A DNA stretch of 8,040 nt, from positions 1 through 8,040 of the forward strand of contig JAJRUR010000262.1 in the NCBI GenBank assembly GCA_024277695.1, read 5' to 3'. Of the stretch, positions 1-7,690 are shown in pieces (the first letter of the stretch is position 1; each line of letters begins with the position of its first letter). Both the position numbers and the translations under genes were made by a program. Below the pieces are notes generated by a model, which was not told where the DNA came from, made no database searches, and was given only the letters and a program-made list of their open reading frames with translations. The DNA is from Bacteroidota bacterium. Its GTDB lineage: Bacteria; Bacteroidota; Bacteroidia; Chitinophagales; Saprospiraceae.

Positions 1-2788
1 CTACATCTCGAATATTAGTAGATAAACAGGATTCAATGATTTGGGATGTACTATCACAGCCCATTTTATTGTCTCGGATATCTACTTTGATACTATTCGC
101 ACCTTGTATAAGACGTGCACATATAGCCTCAGCATTACAATTGGTCAGTTGTGGGTTGCGATTGATCAAAATCACCGCTTCTGCCGAATCTATACCCAAT
201 CGTACAAAGTTCTTCAGATCCAGCAAACTGGGGAGCGATTGGTTTATTTCTACTTGAAATGTCTCACCTACATAGCGCAATGCTGCCAAACCTACCAATG
301 AACGTAAAGAGTCTAAGCGACTCAAAAAAAATTTCTTGCCTACAAGCTCCAAGGATCCAAATCCGCTAATCTTCTCCAAGCTTGACATATTCAATACGCC
401 CCAAGTCTGTTCTACTTCTTCTAACATATCAAATCCGGAGATGTCCGTCTGCATATCATTGGCCAATATCACTACACTACCCGCCTGTTTTAGCTGAGCA
501 AAACCACTGATATCTACCAACTGCTCACAGTTCGCCACGACGAGGTTATTACCGACGCTATCCAAACGACCAAAACCCTGAATATCCCTTAGTGATTTAT
601 TAAAATTGACAACCAAATCAGTGCGTACACTACGGAGTGCTTGAAGTGCAGAGAGATCTGTCAACATTTCATTTCCGGATATATTCAGTCCATTGACTTT
701 TGTCAATTTTTCAAAGCCTGCTAAAGACTGAAGCCCAATGTTATTCCCGATTTTTAGATCCTGCTCTATAATCGAGAGATTCTTCAGTCCACTCAGATCA
801 GACAACGATTCATTATTAGTGATGACAAATGAACCTCCGATCTCAGACAAGGCGGATAGCGCCTCGAGGTCAGCCAGGAGGTCATTGCTCTTGAGATTAA
901 AATCACCCGAAATCGTTTGCAGGTCTTCCAGACCGGTGAGATCCTCCAAAGCGGTATTCGCTATCATGTCAAGATCAGACCTAATCGAGACCAGTCCACT
1001 CAAGGCAGAGATATCTGTAAGTGCATCATTGCTGATCAGACGCAACACTCCATTTATTTGGGTACCTGCATTTAAGCCATGCAGACTTAGCAGTGCATCA
1101 TTATTTTCGATCAACACATCCCGGCCAATCTCCGCATTATCCAAACCCTCTAAGTCGGCCAGAGTATTATTACCAATGATCGAAATCCCTGAAGCAATGC
1201 CCTCTAGTGACTCCAAGCCATGGAGATGTACTAGACTGCTATTATCTTCCATTTTAAAAAATCCGTCAATCAGTGAAAGACTGCTCAACTGATCCAAATT
1301 CTGTAGCGAATCATTATTCGTCAAAAAAAACGAACCATCAATCGTAGTAAGATTCTGCAATCCATTCAATGTACTCAATGCCGGATTTGCATCAATAATC
1401 AAATTTCTGACAAAAGTCAAATTCTCCAACACAGACAAATCATCCAAAACTTCATTGCCCCTCAAGATCAAAAATCCATCCACACGATCTAGGCTCGGTA
1501 ATCCGGAGAGATTTCGAAGCACATCATTGTTCTCTATACGTAGGTCGCGTCCGATCTCAGACAAAACACCAAAACCATCGAGCGTCCTTAGCCCAAGCGA
1601 CTTGAGTGTCACAGAACGTCCTACGGATTGGAGCTGATCCAATGAGCCTATAGATGATAAAAAAGCAGATCCCTCTAATGTAAAATCTCTACCTATTACA
1701 GTCAAGTGGTCTAGGTTTATACTTGTCAAGCTCGTATTCTGGGCTATCCGGAGATCTCTACCTACCGTACTGATATTTTGTAATCCTTCTAAATTTCGCA
1801 GTCGGAAATTTTGGCTAATGATCAGATCACGCATTATGTTATCTATTCCCGCAAGACCATCCATCTGAAGCAGATCATTATTTTGTGATATAAGCACATC
1901 TCTACCAACACTCTGTAGCTTCAAAAGACCATCCAACTCTTTGAGCGTAGAATTACCTTCAATGACCAAACTACCCCCGATACTCTTGATCGATGACAGA
2001 TCATCGAGATGAACTAATGCCGTATTGGTGAGCAACTTCAGATCATTGTGTACAATATCCAATTTATCGAGAGCACTGAGGTCCTCCAGTCTTCTATTGC
2101 GATCAATAATCACATCGTTTTGGACCTCTGCGAGAACATCCAGTCCGTCCAAACTCTTCAACTGCGCATTCTGCACTATAAAAAGACTTCTACCTATGCG
2201 CTTTACTCCTTGTAGGCCCGAGAGATCTCTTAGGCTTGCATTATTTCTAATTTCCAGATCACCCCCAAATCCTTGGACACGTTCCAGCCCTTCGAGTCCT
2301 CCCAAAACAGGATTATTTCTTATAGATAGACCACCCTGAACAGTATTCAGACTATCCAAGCCGTCAAAACTTCGCAAGGAGTCCAAATTCCATATACGCA
2401 ATCGACGCCCCACTTCGTTCAGACTTTCAAGACCGGCGAGATCCCTCAGCTGAGCATTTCTAAACAAGAACAAATCCTCACCTACATATCTGAGACTGTC
2501 CAGTCCTCTCAGAGACAGGAGATTAGGACAGTCACGTACCTGCACTGTCCGTCTGAAAGAGCGGATCGGATTCAGCCCTTCAAGATTCGTAATGTTTGCC
2601 CCTCGAATTGTTACAAAACCAACAATCTCTCTACAATCCGGATAATTGGCATGAAATGCATCAATCTGTTCCTGAGTGTTAAAGGTCACCCCACCAAATA
2701 GACATTGTTGTGCTTGAATACCTTGGAGTATTCCCAACAACTGTAATACTGCAACGCAGCCTGCTCTAAAAAACGATTTCATAGTCAT
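1..2788 (-). CDS. Secreted giant leucine-rich-repeat (receptor-L-like) protein, C-terminus cut by window edge
   Basis: Read on the minus strand, 929 codons are open without a stop from an ATG at 2788 to the left edge; the second in-frame ATG (2782, MKSFF) is an equally good start. Residues 1-26 form a signal peptide (basic start, hydrophobic core, cleavage likely after IQA). An N-cap follows with Cys29 and Cys52, containing the FNTQEQIDAFHANYPDC stretch seen in Bacteroidota receptor-L/LRR proteins. Residues 55-864 are 34 consecutive repeat units built on LxxLxGLxxLxxIG followed by xDLxIxNN. Residues 866-921 form a C-cap with Cys884, Cys890, Cys911 and Cys921. No transmembrane segment is visible after the signal peptide. 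It should be an extracellular or surface beta-solenoid, probably for binding or adhesion; ligand unknown. Related proteins often end in a type IX secretion sorting domain, but that part is not in the window. It is transcribed divergently from the peptidase operon. Frame and family are sure; function is not. Confidence 0.93.
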   Translation of the reverse strand, partial: MTMKSFFRAGCVAVLQLLGILQGIQAQQCLFGGVTFNTQEQIDAFHANYPDCREIVGFVTIRGANITNLEGLNPIRSFRRTVQVRDCPNLLSLRGLDSLRYVGEDLFLFRNAQLRDLAGLESLNEVGRRLRIWNLDSLRSFDGLDSLNTVQGGLSIRNNPVLGGLEGLERVQGFGGDLEIRNNASLRDLSGLQGVKRIGRSLFIVQNAQLKSLDGLDVLAEVQNDVIIDRNRRLEDLSALDKLDIVHNDLKLLTNTALVHLDDLSSIKSIGGSLVIEGNSTLKELDGLLKLQSVGRDVLISQNNDLLQMDGLAGIDNIMRDLIISQNFRLRNLEGLQNISTVGRDLRIAQNTSLTSINLDHLTVIGRDFTLEGSAFLSSIGSLDQLQSVGRSVTLKSLGLRTLDGFGVLSEIGRDLRIENNDVLRNLSGLPSLDRVDGFLILRGNEVLDDLSVLENLTFVRNLIIDANPALSTLNGLQNLTTIDGSFFLTNNDSLQNLDQLSSLSLIDGFFKMEDNSSLVHLHGLESLEGIASGISIIGNNTLADLEGLDNAEIGRDVLIENNDALLSLHGLNAGTQINGVLRLISNDALTDISALSGLVSIRSDLDMIANTALEDLTGLEDLQTISGDFNLKSNDLLADLEALSALSEIGGSFVITNNESLSDLSGLKNLSIIEQDLKIGNNIGLQSLAGFEKLTKVNGLNISGNEMLTDLSALQALRSVRTDLVVNFNKSLRDIQGFGRLDSVGNNLVVANCEQLVDISGFAQLKQAGSVVILANDMQTDISGFDMLEEVEQTWGVLNMSSLEKISGFGSLELVGKKFFLSRLDSLRSLVGLAALRYVGETFQVEINQSLPSLLDLKNFVRLGIDSAEAVILINRNPQLTNCNAEAICARLIQGANSIKVDIRDNKMGCDSTSQIIESCLSTNIRDV
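197..2626 (-). repeat. 34 tandem LRR/receptor-L units (72-nt coding periodicity)
   Basis: The array spans residues 55-864 of the minus-strand protein. Counting unit by unit gives 28 units of 24 residues and 6 of 23 (units 13, 15, 18, 21, 28 and 31), which sum exactly to 810 residues. Each unit has a short beta strand (DLxIxNN-like), a leucine turn (SLxxL), then a GLxxLxxIG segment. In units 18, 28 and 31 the missing residue falls at the start of the strand; in 13 and 21 it falls in the convex segment; in 15 it falls at the Asn turn. Units differ a lot in both DNA and protein, so this is an old, diverged array and not a recent expansion. Short BspA-type repeats (IPxxVTxIGxxAF) do not fit. Confidence 0.9.
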
Positions 2789-2906
2789 AGAATTACACGA
2801 TTATGTACTATATATTAGATAGTTCTATGGAGGGATTCGTTTGCTAAGATATTGATTTTTATATACTTTTATTATTATCAGCTAAATTTTTGGACAAACT
2901 TGAGGG

Positions 2907-2919
2907 TTTTAACTTAAAA
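2907..2919. promoter_or_regulatory. AT-rich perfect dyad, possible operator
   Basis: TTTTAA, one central C, then TTAAAA form a perfect 6-bp inverted repeat. It ends 15 bp before the candidate -7 box of the plus-strand operon, in the place where a -33 element would be expected. It could be a repressor site or simply chance in AT-rich DNA; no regulator is indicated. Confidence 0.25.
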
Positions 2920-2934
2920 GATCTACCAATAACA

Positions 2935-2942
2935 TATTTTTG
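2935..2942 (+). promoter_or_regulatory. Candidate Bacteroidota -7 promoter box
   Basis: TATTTTTG matches the Bacteroidota primary sigma -7 consensus TAnnTTTG exactly. It lies 45 bp before the ATG at 2988, which would give a leader of about 40 nt. No good TTTG -33 element sits at the usual 19-21 bp spacing; only T-rich sequence (2907-2910) is nearby. It lies in a 199-bp divergent intergenic region (2789-2987). I saw no equally good box for the minus-strand gene: a TTTG exists at 2898-2895, but no TAnnTTTG follows at the right spacing. Confidence 0.5.
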
Positions 2943-2987
2943 TATCTATGCGTTAAAATACCTGTACTTAACATACAAAACCGACTC

Positions 2988-4292
2988 ATGCGTAGTTTAT
3001 TTATTATATTGACGTGGTTGAGCTATCAGACATTGACTGCCCAAACAGCTATCGAAAAAGCACTTTTTGAACTCGAAGACGTGATCTTCACCAAATTAAA
3101 AACCACACCCGAAGGATATCAGTCTGCATATAAGTTGATGGTCAAACAACCCTTAGATCATCAAAATCCGGATGCCGGTTTTTTCTATCAGAAGGTATAT
3201 CTGAGTCACCGGTCCTTCGATCATCCGGTCGTAATCGTCACAGAAGGATACGATCGAGGACGTAATCGAATCTACGAATTTAGTCAATATATACAAGCCA
3301 ATCAAGTCCAAGTGGAGCATCGATACTTTGGAGAATCTGTTCCGGATTCTATAGATTATCGATATCTTAACCTCCGGCAACAAACCGCTGATCTACACAA
3401 AATCAATCAACTCATACGTAGGATCTATGCAGGCCCTTTTCTCGCTACCGGTATCAGCAAAGGAGGTATGACCACTTTATTTTATCGGTACTTTTATCCT
3501 GACGATGTCGATGTATCTGTACCGTATGTAGCACCGATCAATGTGGAGTACAAGGACAAACGTATCTACAAATTTTTGGATCAAGTGGGTACCAAATCCT
3601 GTCGAGAAAAAATAAAACGATATCAACGCTACTTATTGGAGCATAAGGATGATTTTATGCCTTACCTTCATGGATATGCCCATGGCAAAAACCTCAGTTT
3701 TGAAATACTCGGATGGGACAAAGTATATGAATATGCCGTTCTGGAGTATTCTTTTAGTTTTTGGCAGATGGGATATGACTGCCAAAAAATCCCAACACCG
3801 AGTAGCGACTACTATACCCAGGCCAAGCATTTTATGGATGTGATCGGTATCGATTTTTATGACGATAAGGCACTTGCAGGATATGCGCCCTTCTACTACC
3901 AGATGGGGACAGAAATGGGTTATTACGGATTTGAAACAGATGATTTTGAACCCTATATCACCGCTTTGGGAGAAGAACCAAGCGCTGTTTTTCCTCCCCA
4001 AGGAGTCAGCACTACTTTTGATCCTCAACTTACGCTAAAAGCTAATGCATGGTTCGAAAACCATCTCGAAAAAGTCATTTATATCAATGGTGCCAATGAT
4101 ACCTGGTCTGCTACAGCCGTACATCCCGATAAAAAATTGGATGCAGTGGTATTTAACCTCAAAGGCAAAAATCACCGCACCGCACGCATCAAGTATATGA
4201 CCGAAGAAGAACGCCAAAAACTAGAAGCCACTTTAGAAAAATGGCTCGGTATCGACGTCCCGGCTCAACTCCCCAAACCCATCAACAAATAG
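2988..4292 (+). CDS. Exported S37-family (PS-10) serine peptidase, tripeptidyl-aminopeptidase type
   Basis: The product is 434 residues. The chosen ATG (2988) starts directly on a signal peptide (MRSLFIILTWLSYQTLTAQ, cleavage near residue 19); an upstream in-frame TTG at 2940 would bury this peptide and overlaps the promoter box. Family marks are KQPLDHQNP (53-61), HRYFGES (111-117) and the nucleophile elbow GISKGGMT with Ser157. These are followed by YFYPDDVDVSVPYVAPINV, close to the equivalent stretch of Streptomyces PS-10 peptidases. The likely triad is Ser157, Asp371 (NGANDTWSA) and His396 (GKNHRTA). This alpha/beta-hydrolase family removes short N-terminal peptides, typically tripeptides, from unfolded or peptide substrates; S28 (Pro-Xaa carboxypeptidase type) is the nearest alternative name. 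The product should act in the periplasm or outside the cell. It is the first gene of the likely operon. Confidence 0.88.
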   Translation: MRSLFIILTWLSYQTLTAQTAIEKALFELEDVIFTKLKTTPEGYQSAYKLMVKQPLDHQNPDAGFFYQKVYLSHRSFDHPVVIVTEGYDRGRNRIYEFSQYIQANQVQVEHRYFGESVPDSIDYRYLNLRQQTADLHKINQLIRRIYAGPFLATGISKGGMTTLFYRYFYPDDVDVSVPYVAPINVEYKDKRIYKFLDQVGTKSCREKIKRYQRYLLEHKDDFMPYLHGYAHGKNLSFEILGWDKVYEYAVLEYSFSFWQMGYDCQKIPTPSSDYYTQAKHFMDVIGIDFYDDKALAGYAPFYYQMGTEMGYYGFETDDFEPYITALGEEPSAVFPPQGVSTTFDPQLTLKANAWFENHLEKVIYINGANDTWSATAVHPDKKLDAVVFNLKGKNHRTARIKYMTEEERQKLEATLEKWLGIDVPAQLPKPINK

Positions 4293-4294
4293 CT

Positions 4295-4314
4295 GTTCCT
4301 ACCGGCAAAGGAAC
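4295..4314 (+). other. Intercistronic stem-loop
   Basis: GTTCCT and AGGAAC form a perfect 6-bp stem around an 8-nt loop (ACCGGCAA). It begins 2 nt after the stop of the S37 peptidase gene and ends 19 nt before the chosen start of the next gene. A-rich sequence follows instead of a run of T, so it is not a standard intrinsic terminator. It could stabilise or process the mRNA, or be chance. Confidence 0.3.
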
Positions 4315-4333
4315 TACAATAAAAAATACCAGG

Positions 4334-4666
4334 ATGATAAGATCTCAAAAAAAAGAAATACTCCAAAAGATCAATGAAGCTATCGAACAAACCAAAAGTT
4401 CTATCTTCGCTTATGAGGACATGACCCGAGCTATTGCTCCGGAAAATTCGATCGGCCGAATTTCGCGCATGGATGCCATACACAATAAAAGCATTACAGA
4501 ATCAGCATTGCGTGAAGCCAAATTAAAATTAAAAAACCTCCTAGTCATGAAATCCAATATCGACGAAAAATCTTTTGGTCTTTGTGCCAAATGCTCTTCT
4601 CCAATTCCCATCGCACGCCTTCTTTATATGCCACAGAGTAGATATTGCGTACATTGTGCACGATAG
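4334..4666 (+). CDS. Small DksA/TraR-family C4 zinc-finger protein
   Basis: The product is 110 residues from the ATG at 4334. An in-frame ATG at 4241 would add 31 residues but overlaps the peptidase gene by 52 bp, and the added part has no family character, so the shorter form is preferred. Residues 5-75 are charged and helical and should form the coiled-coil hairpin. Residues 84-108 carry the zinc finger C84-x2-C87-x17-C105-x2-C108 with the typical IPIARLLYMP between the pairs. DksA relatives enter the RNA polymerase secondary channel and modulate initiation, often with ppGpp. Here the hairpin tip reads PENSIGRISRMDAI in place of DxxDxA, a form I recall from a separate TraR/DksA subgroup, so a DksA-like role cannot be assumed. 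It is cytoplasmic, with no export signal. Confidence 0.88.
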   Translation: MIRSQKKEILQKINEAIEQTKSSIFAYEDMTRAIAPENSIGRISRMDAIHNKSITESALREAKLKLKNLLVMKSNIDEKSFGLCAKCSSPIPIARLLYMPQSRYCVHCAR

Positions 4667-4709
4667 CGACAAAAAGCAATAACTACATCTCCACATCCGG
4701 TTCAATCCT

Positions 4710-5498
4710 ATGCCTGACTACATCGACATCAATAAAAAACTGTGGAATGCTTGGACTCCGCATCATATCCATGCATCACTATATGCGCATCAAGCATTTA
4801 TGGACGGAATGACATCACTCAAAAAACCTGAACTCGCACTACTCCCCAATCTGACCGATAAGTCACTACTACACTTACAATGCCATTTTGGGCAAGATAG
4901 CATCTCCCTAGCCAGACTAGGAGCTCAAGTCACTGCCATAGACTTATCAGATGTCGCCATAAAAGAAGCCAAAAATCTAGCTGCTCAACTCAAGCACCAT
5001 ATTGAATTCATTTGTACCGACATGTACAAAATGGAAGATGTACTCCAAAGAGACTTTGATATCATTTATAGCAGTTACGGAACCATCACTTGGTTGCCTG
5101 ACCTACATCAATGGGCAAGACTTATAGCAAAATACCTCCGTAAAGGGGGCCGATTATACTTCATCGAATTCCATCCCATCTTATGGATGTTTGATGACGC
5201 ACTCAAAAACATTAAATACTCCTACTTCAATCGGGGTCCCTTGGACCAATTAAAAACAGAAAGCTATGCAGCTCCAAGTAGTCTTGCGCCACAACGTAGT
5301 GTCTCCTGGAATCATAATCTGGCTGAAGTCATACAAGCGCTCATCGATTGCGGACTACAACTTGTAGATTTTCAAGAGTATGATTATATACCTTATGATA
5401 TCTTTGAGGACTCGATCTCTACAAAATATGGATATCAAATAAAAAAACTGGAAGGTAAAATTCCGATGCTCTATTCGATCGTCGCTCAAAAAATATAA
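4710..5498 (+). CDS. Class I SAM-dependent methyltransferase, substrate unknown
   Basis: The product is 262 residues with a Rossmann-like methyltransferase core. Motif I is LLHLQCHFGQDSISLARLGA (53-72), an H/Q/C-rich variant of the usual hDhGxGxG SAM loop found in one bacterial branch of these enzymes. Asp78 (TAIDLS) at the end of strand beta2 should bind the SAM ribose, and Asp104 (FICTDMY) fits the adenine-contact position. FDIIYSSYGTITWLPDL and KYLRKGGRLYFIEFHP are strands beta4 and beta5. The C-terminal GKIPMLYSIVAQKI closes the fold as in relatives. There is no signal peptide, so it is cytoplasmic. It sits 43 bp after the zinc-finger gene and 26 bp before oligopeptidase B. The sequence does not reveal the substrate, whether small molecule, lipid or protein. 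Confidence 0.88.
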   Translation: MPDYIDINKKLWNAWTPHHIHASLYAHQAFMDGMTSLKKPELALLPNLTDKSLLHLQCHFGQDSISLARLGAQVTAIDLSDVAIKEAKNLAAQLKHHIEFICTDMYKMEDVLQRDFDIIYSSYGTITWLPDLHQWARLIAKYLRKGGRLYFIEFHPILWMFDDALKNIKYSYFNRGPLDQLKTESYAAPSSLAPQRSVSWNHNLAEVIQALIDCGLQLVDFQEYDYIPYDIFEDSISTKYGYQIKKLEGKIPMLYSIVAQKI

Positions 5499-5524
5499 TA
5501 AAAGCATCTTCAAAAACAAGTACA

Positions 5525-7681
5525 ATGTATAATACACTTTTTCAACTCGTAGCAATCATATGTATTTTAAATACCCTCACTTCCTGCTCCGAACAGATAT
5601 CTAAGCCAACGAATAAAATAACTCAAAGTATGCACAACAATAATTTGCAAATTCCGATTGCCCAAAAAATACCGCACCAATTAGAGATTCATGGTGATAA
5701 ACGCATTGACCCATATTATTGGCTCCGCGATCGAGATGACCAAAAAGTATTGGACTACCTCCACAGTGAAAATGCATATACCGAGCAAATCCTGAAACCC
5801 ACCGAAGCACTCCAAGAAGAAATCTATCAGGAGATCGTCGGACGTATAAAAAAAGATGACAATACTGTTCCATACAAAAACAATGGATACTACTATTATA
5901 CGCGCTACGAAAAAGGAAAAGAATATCGCATTATCTGTCGAAAAAAAGAAACACTTGATGCAGATGAAGAGATATTGCTCGACGAAAATACCTTGGCAAA
6001 ACCCTATGCATACTATCGGATAGGTAGCAGCTCCGTCAGCCCCGACAATCGGATCATCGTCTATGGAGAAGATACACTGAGTCGTAGGATCTATACGCTC
6101 AGATTTAAAAATATTGCGTCCGGTCAATACTATCCCGATGTCATCGAAAATACTACCGGAGGAGCTACTTGGGCAGCAGATAATAAAACCATTTTTTATA
6201 GCCGAAAAGACAAAGCGCTCAGATCCTTTAAAATATTCAAACATATTTTGGGTACAGATCCAAAAGAAGATCAAGAAGTCTATCACGAAAAGGATGAAAC
6301 CTTCAGTACCTATGTCTATAAAACCAAATCCAAAAAATATATCATTATCGGGTCTTGGTCAACCCTCTCATCTGAGATGCGTATTCTAGAAGCTGATGAT
6401 CCTGACGGGCAGTTCAGAATCTTTGAACCACGTAAGCGAGATCACGAATACAGCATCGAACATTTCGGTGATCGCTTTTATATCACGACCAATTGGGATG
6501 CAAAAAATTTCAGACTGATGGAGACAGACCTGAAACACACCGAACGGCAATACTGGAAAGAGCTTATACCACATCGTGAGGATGTCTTACTAAACGCAAT
6601 CGATGTATTTGACCAATACCTCGTACTTTCAGAACGCAAGAATGGGATCACCCAATTGAGAGTCATACCCAAAAAAGGAGAAGAATATTATATCCAATTT
6701 CCCGAAAAAGCATATCTGGCATATACAGGTATCAACATGGATTTTGACACGGATATATTGCGCTTGGGATATCAATCGATGACTACACCCAATAGCACTT
6801 TTGACTACAACATGGCCACCAAGAAGTTTACATTGCTCAAAGAAGAGCAAATATTAGGAGGCTTTGACAAATCCAATTATAAATCAGAACGTATTATGGC
6901 TACTGCCAGAGATGGTATCCGAGTACCTATATCCATAGTATATCGCAAGGATATGAAAAGAGAAAACCAACCACTACTACTCTACGGATATGGCAGCTAC
7001 GGCAATAGTATGGATCCGTACTTTAGTTTTTCGCGATTGAGTCTGCTAGATCGTGGTTTTGTATTTGCGATAGCTCATATACGCGGAGGTCAAGAAATGG
7101 GAAGATGGTGGTACGAAGATGGAAAACTACTCAAAAAGAAAAATACCTTTACAGACTTTATCGACTGTGCCGAATATCTGATCTACCAAAAATATACAAG
7201 CAAAGAACAGCTCTATGCCATGGGAGGATCTGCAGGAGGATTGTTGATGGGAGCTATCATCAATATGCGACCTGATCTGTGGAAAGGAATTGTCGCTGCA
7301 GTTCCCTTTGTAGATGTAGTTACTACAATGCTCGATGAGTCCATACCACTCACCACCGGAGAATATGACGAATGGGGAAACCCCAACGATCCCCGGTACT
7401 ACCAATATATCAAATCCTACTCTCCCTATGATCAGCTTGAAGCCAAAAAATATCCTGCAATGCTGGTCACGACAGGCCTCCACGACTCCCAAGTACAATA
7501 TTGGGAACCCGCAAAATGGGTCGCTAAACTTCGAGACCTCAAAACTGATACGAATCCACTCATCCTCAAAATCGACATGGAAAGCGGACATGGCGGAGCA
7601 TCAGGACGTTTCAAACGTCATCGAGATACTGCCCTAGAATATGCTTTCATCATCGGATTACAAAACAATATAATCAAATAA
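5525..7681 (+). CDS. ptrB: Oligopeptidase B (protease II), lipoprotein form
   Basis: The product is 718 residues of peptidase family S9A; enterobacterial OpB is about 690. RIDPYYWLRDR (60-70) opens the family's N-terminal region, a beta-propeller fills roughly 90-430, and the alpha/beta-hydrolase domain follows. The triad is Ser569 (GGSAGG), Asp654 (GLHDSQVQYWEP) and His689 (SGHGGASGR). The stretches PFVDVVTTMLDESIPLTTGE and EWGNP nearly match E. coli PtrB. The enzyme cleaves short peptides after Lys or Arg; the propeller excludes large proteins. Unlike the usual cytoplasmic enzyme, this one begins with a signal sequence ending in a lipobox, LTSC with Cys21, so it should be a periplasmic or outer-membrane lipoprotein. 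An internal Met36 would give a soluble form, but the extra N-terminus is a well-formed lipoprotein signal. The next gene starts 9 bp downstream. Confidence 0.95.
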   Translation: MYNTLFQLVAIICILNTLTSCSEQISKPTNKITQSMHNNNLQIPIAQKIPHQLEIHGDKRIDPYYWLRDRDDQKVLDYLHSENAYTEQILKPTEALQEEIYQEIVGRIKKDDNTVPYKNNGYYYYTRYEKGKEYRIICRKKETLDADEEILLDENTLAKPYAYYRIGSSSVSPDNRIIVYGEDTLSRRIYTLRFKNIASGQYYPDVIENTTGGATWAADNKTIFYSRKDKALRSFKIFKHILGTDPKEDQEVYHEKDETFSTYVYKTKSKKYIIIGSWSTLSSEMRILEADDPDGQFRIFEPRKRDHEYSIEHFGDRFYITTNWDAKNFRLMETDLKHTERQYWKELIPHREDVLLNAIDVFDQYLVLSERKNGITQLRVIPKKGEEYYIQFPEKAYLAYTGINMDFDTDILRLGYQSMTTPNSTFDYNMATKKFTLLKEEQILGGFDKSNYKSERIMATARDGIRVPISIVYRKDMKRENQPLLLYGYGSYGNSMDPYFSFSRLSLLDRGFVFAIAHIRGGQEMGRWWYEDGKLLKKKNTFTDFIDCAEYLIYQKYTSKEQLYAMGGSAGGLLMGAIINMRPDLWKGIVAAVPFVDVVTTMLDESIPLTTGEYDEWGNPNDPRYYQYIKSYSPYDQLEAKKYPAMLVTTGLHDSQVQYWEPAKWVAKLRDLKTDTNPLILKIDMESGHGGASGRFKRHRDTALEYAFIIGLQNNIIK

Positions 7682-7690
7682 TTTCTGTAG

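Noticed and set aside
738..1292. Open frame of 184 codons on the plus strand, rich in Ser, Arg and Leu
   Set aside because: It lies wholly antisense to the LRR gene, has no family features, and its composition follows from the complement of repeated Leu/Asp/Asn codons.
2025..2339. Open frame of 104 codons on the plus strand
   Set aside because: Also antisense to the LRR repeats, low complexity, no start signal or recognisable domain.
197..2626. Regular DNA periodicity that might suggest a CRISPR array or recent tandem duplication
   Set aside because: The 72-nt period is a coding period of degenerate LRR units; there are no identical repeats with unique spacers, and the reading frame runs through without a stop.
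2820..2900. Promoter for the minus-strand LRR gene
   Set aside because: A TTTG at 2898-2895 exists, but the sequence 20 bp downstream (TAATAAAA) does not match TAnnTTTG, so I do not call it.
2940..2987. TTG start giving a 450-residue S37 peptidase
   Set aside because: It would place 16 polar residues before the signal peptide and overlaps the candidate -7 box; the ATG at 2988 fits better.
4241..4333. Longer start for the zinc-finger gene
   Set aside because: The extra 31 residues come from sequence that codes for the C-terminus of the S37 peptidase in another frame and show no DksA/TraR similarity.
5681..6286. Minus-strand open frame of 201 codons inside ptrB
   Set aside because: It is a shadow of the ptrB frame, rich in Phe, Ile and Cys from the complement of Lys/Glu/Asp codons, with no independent support.
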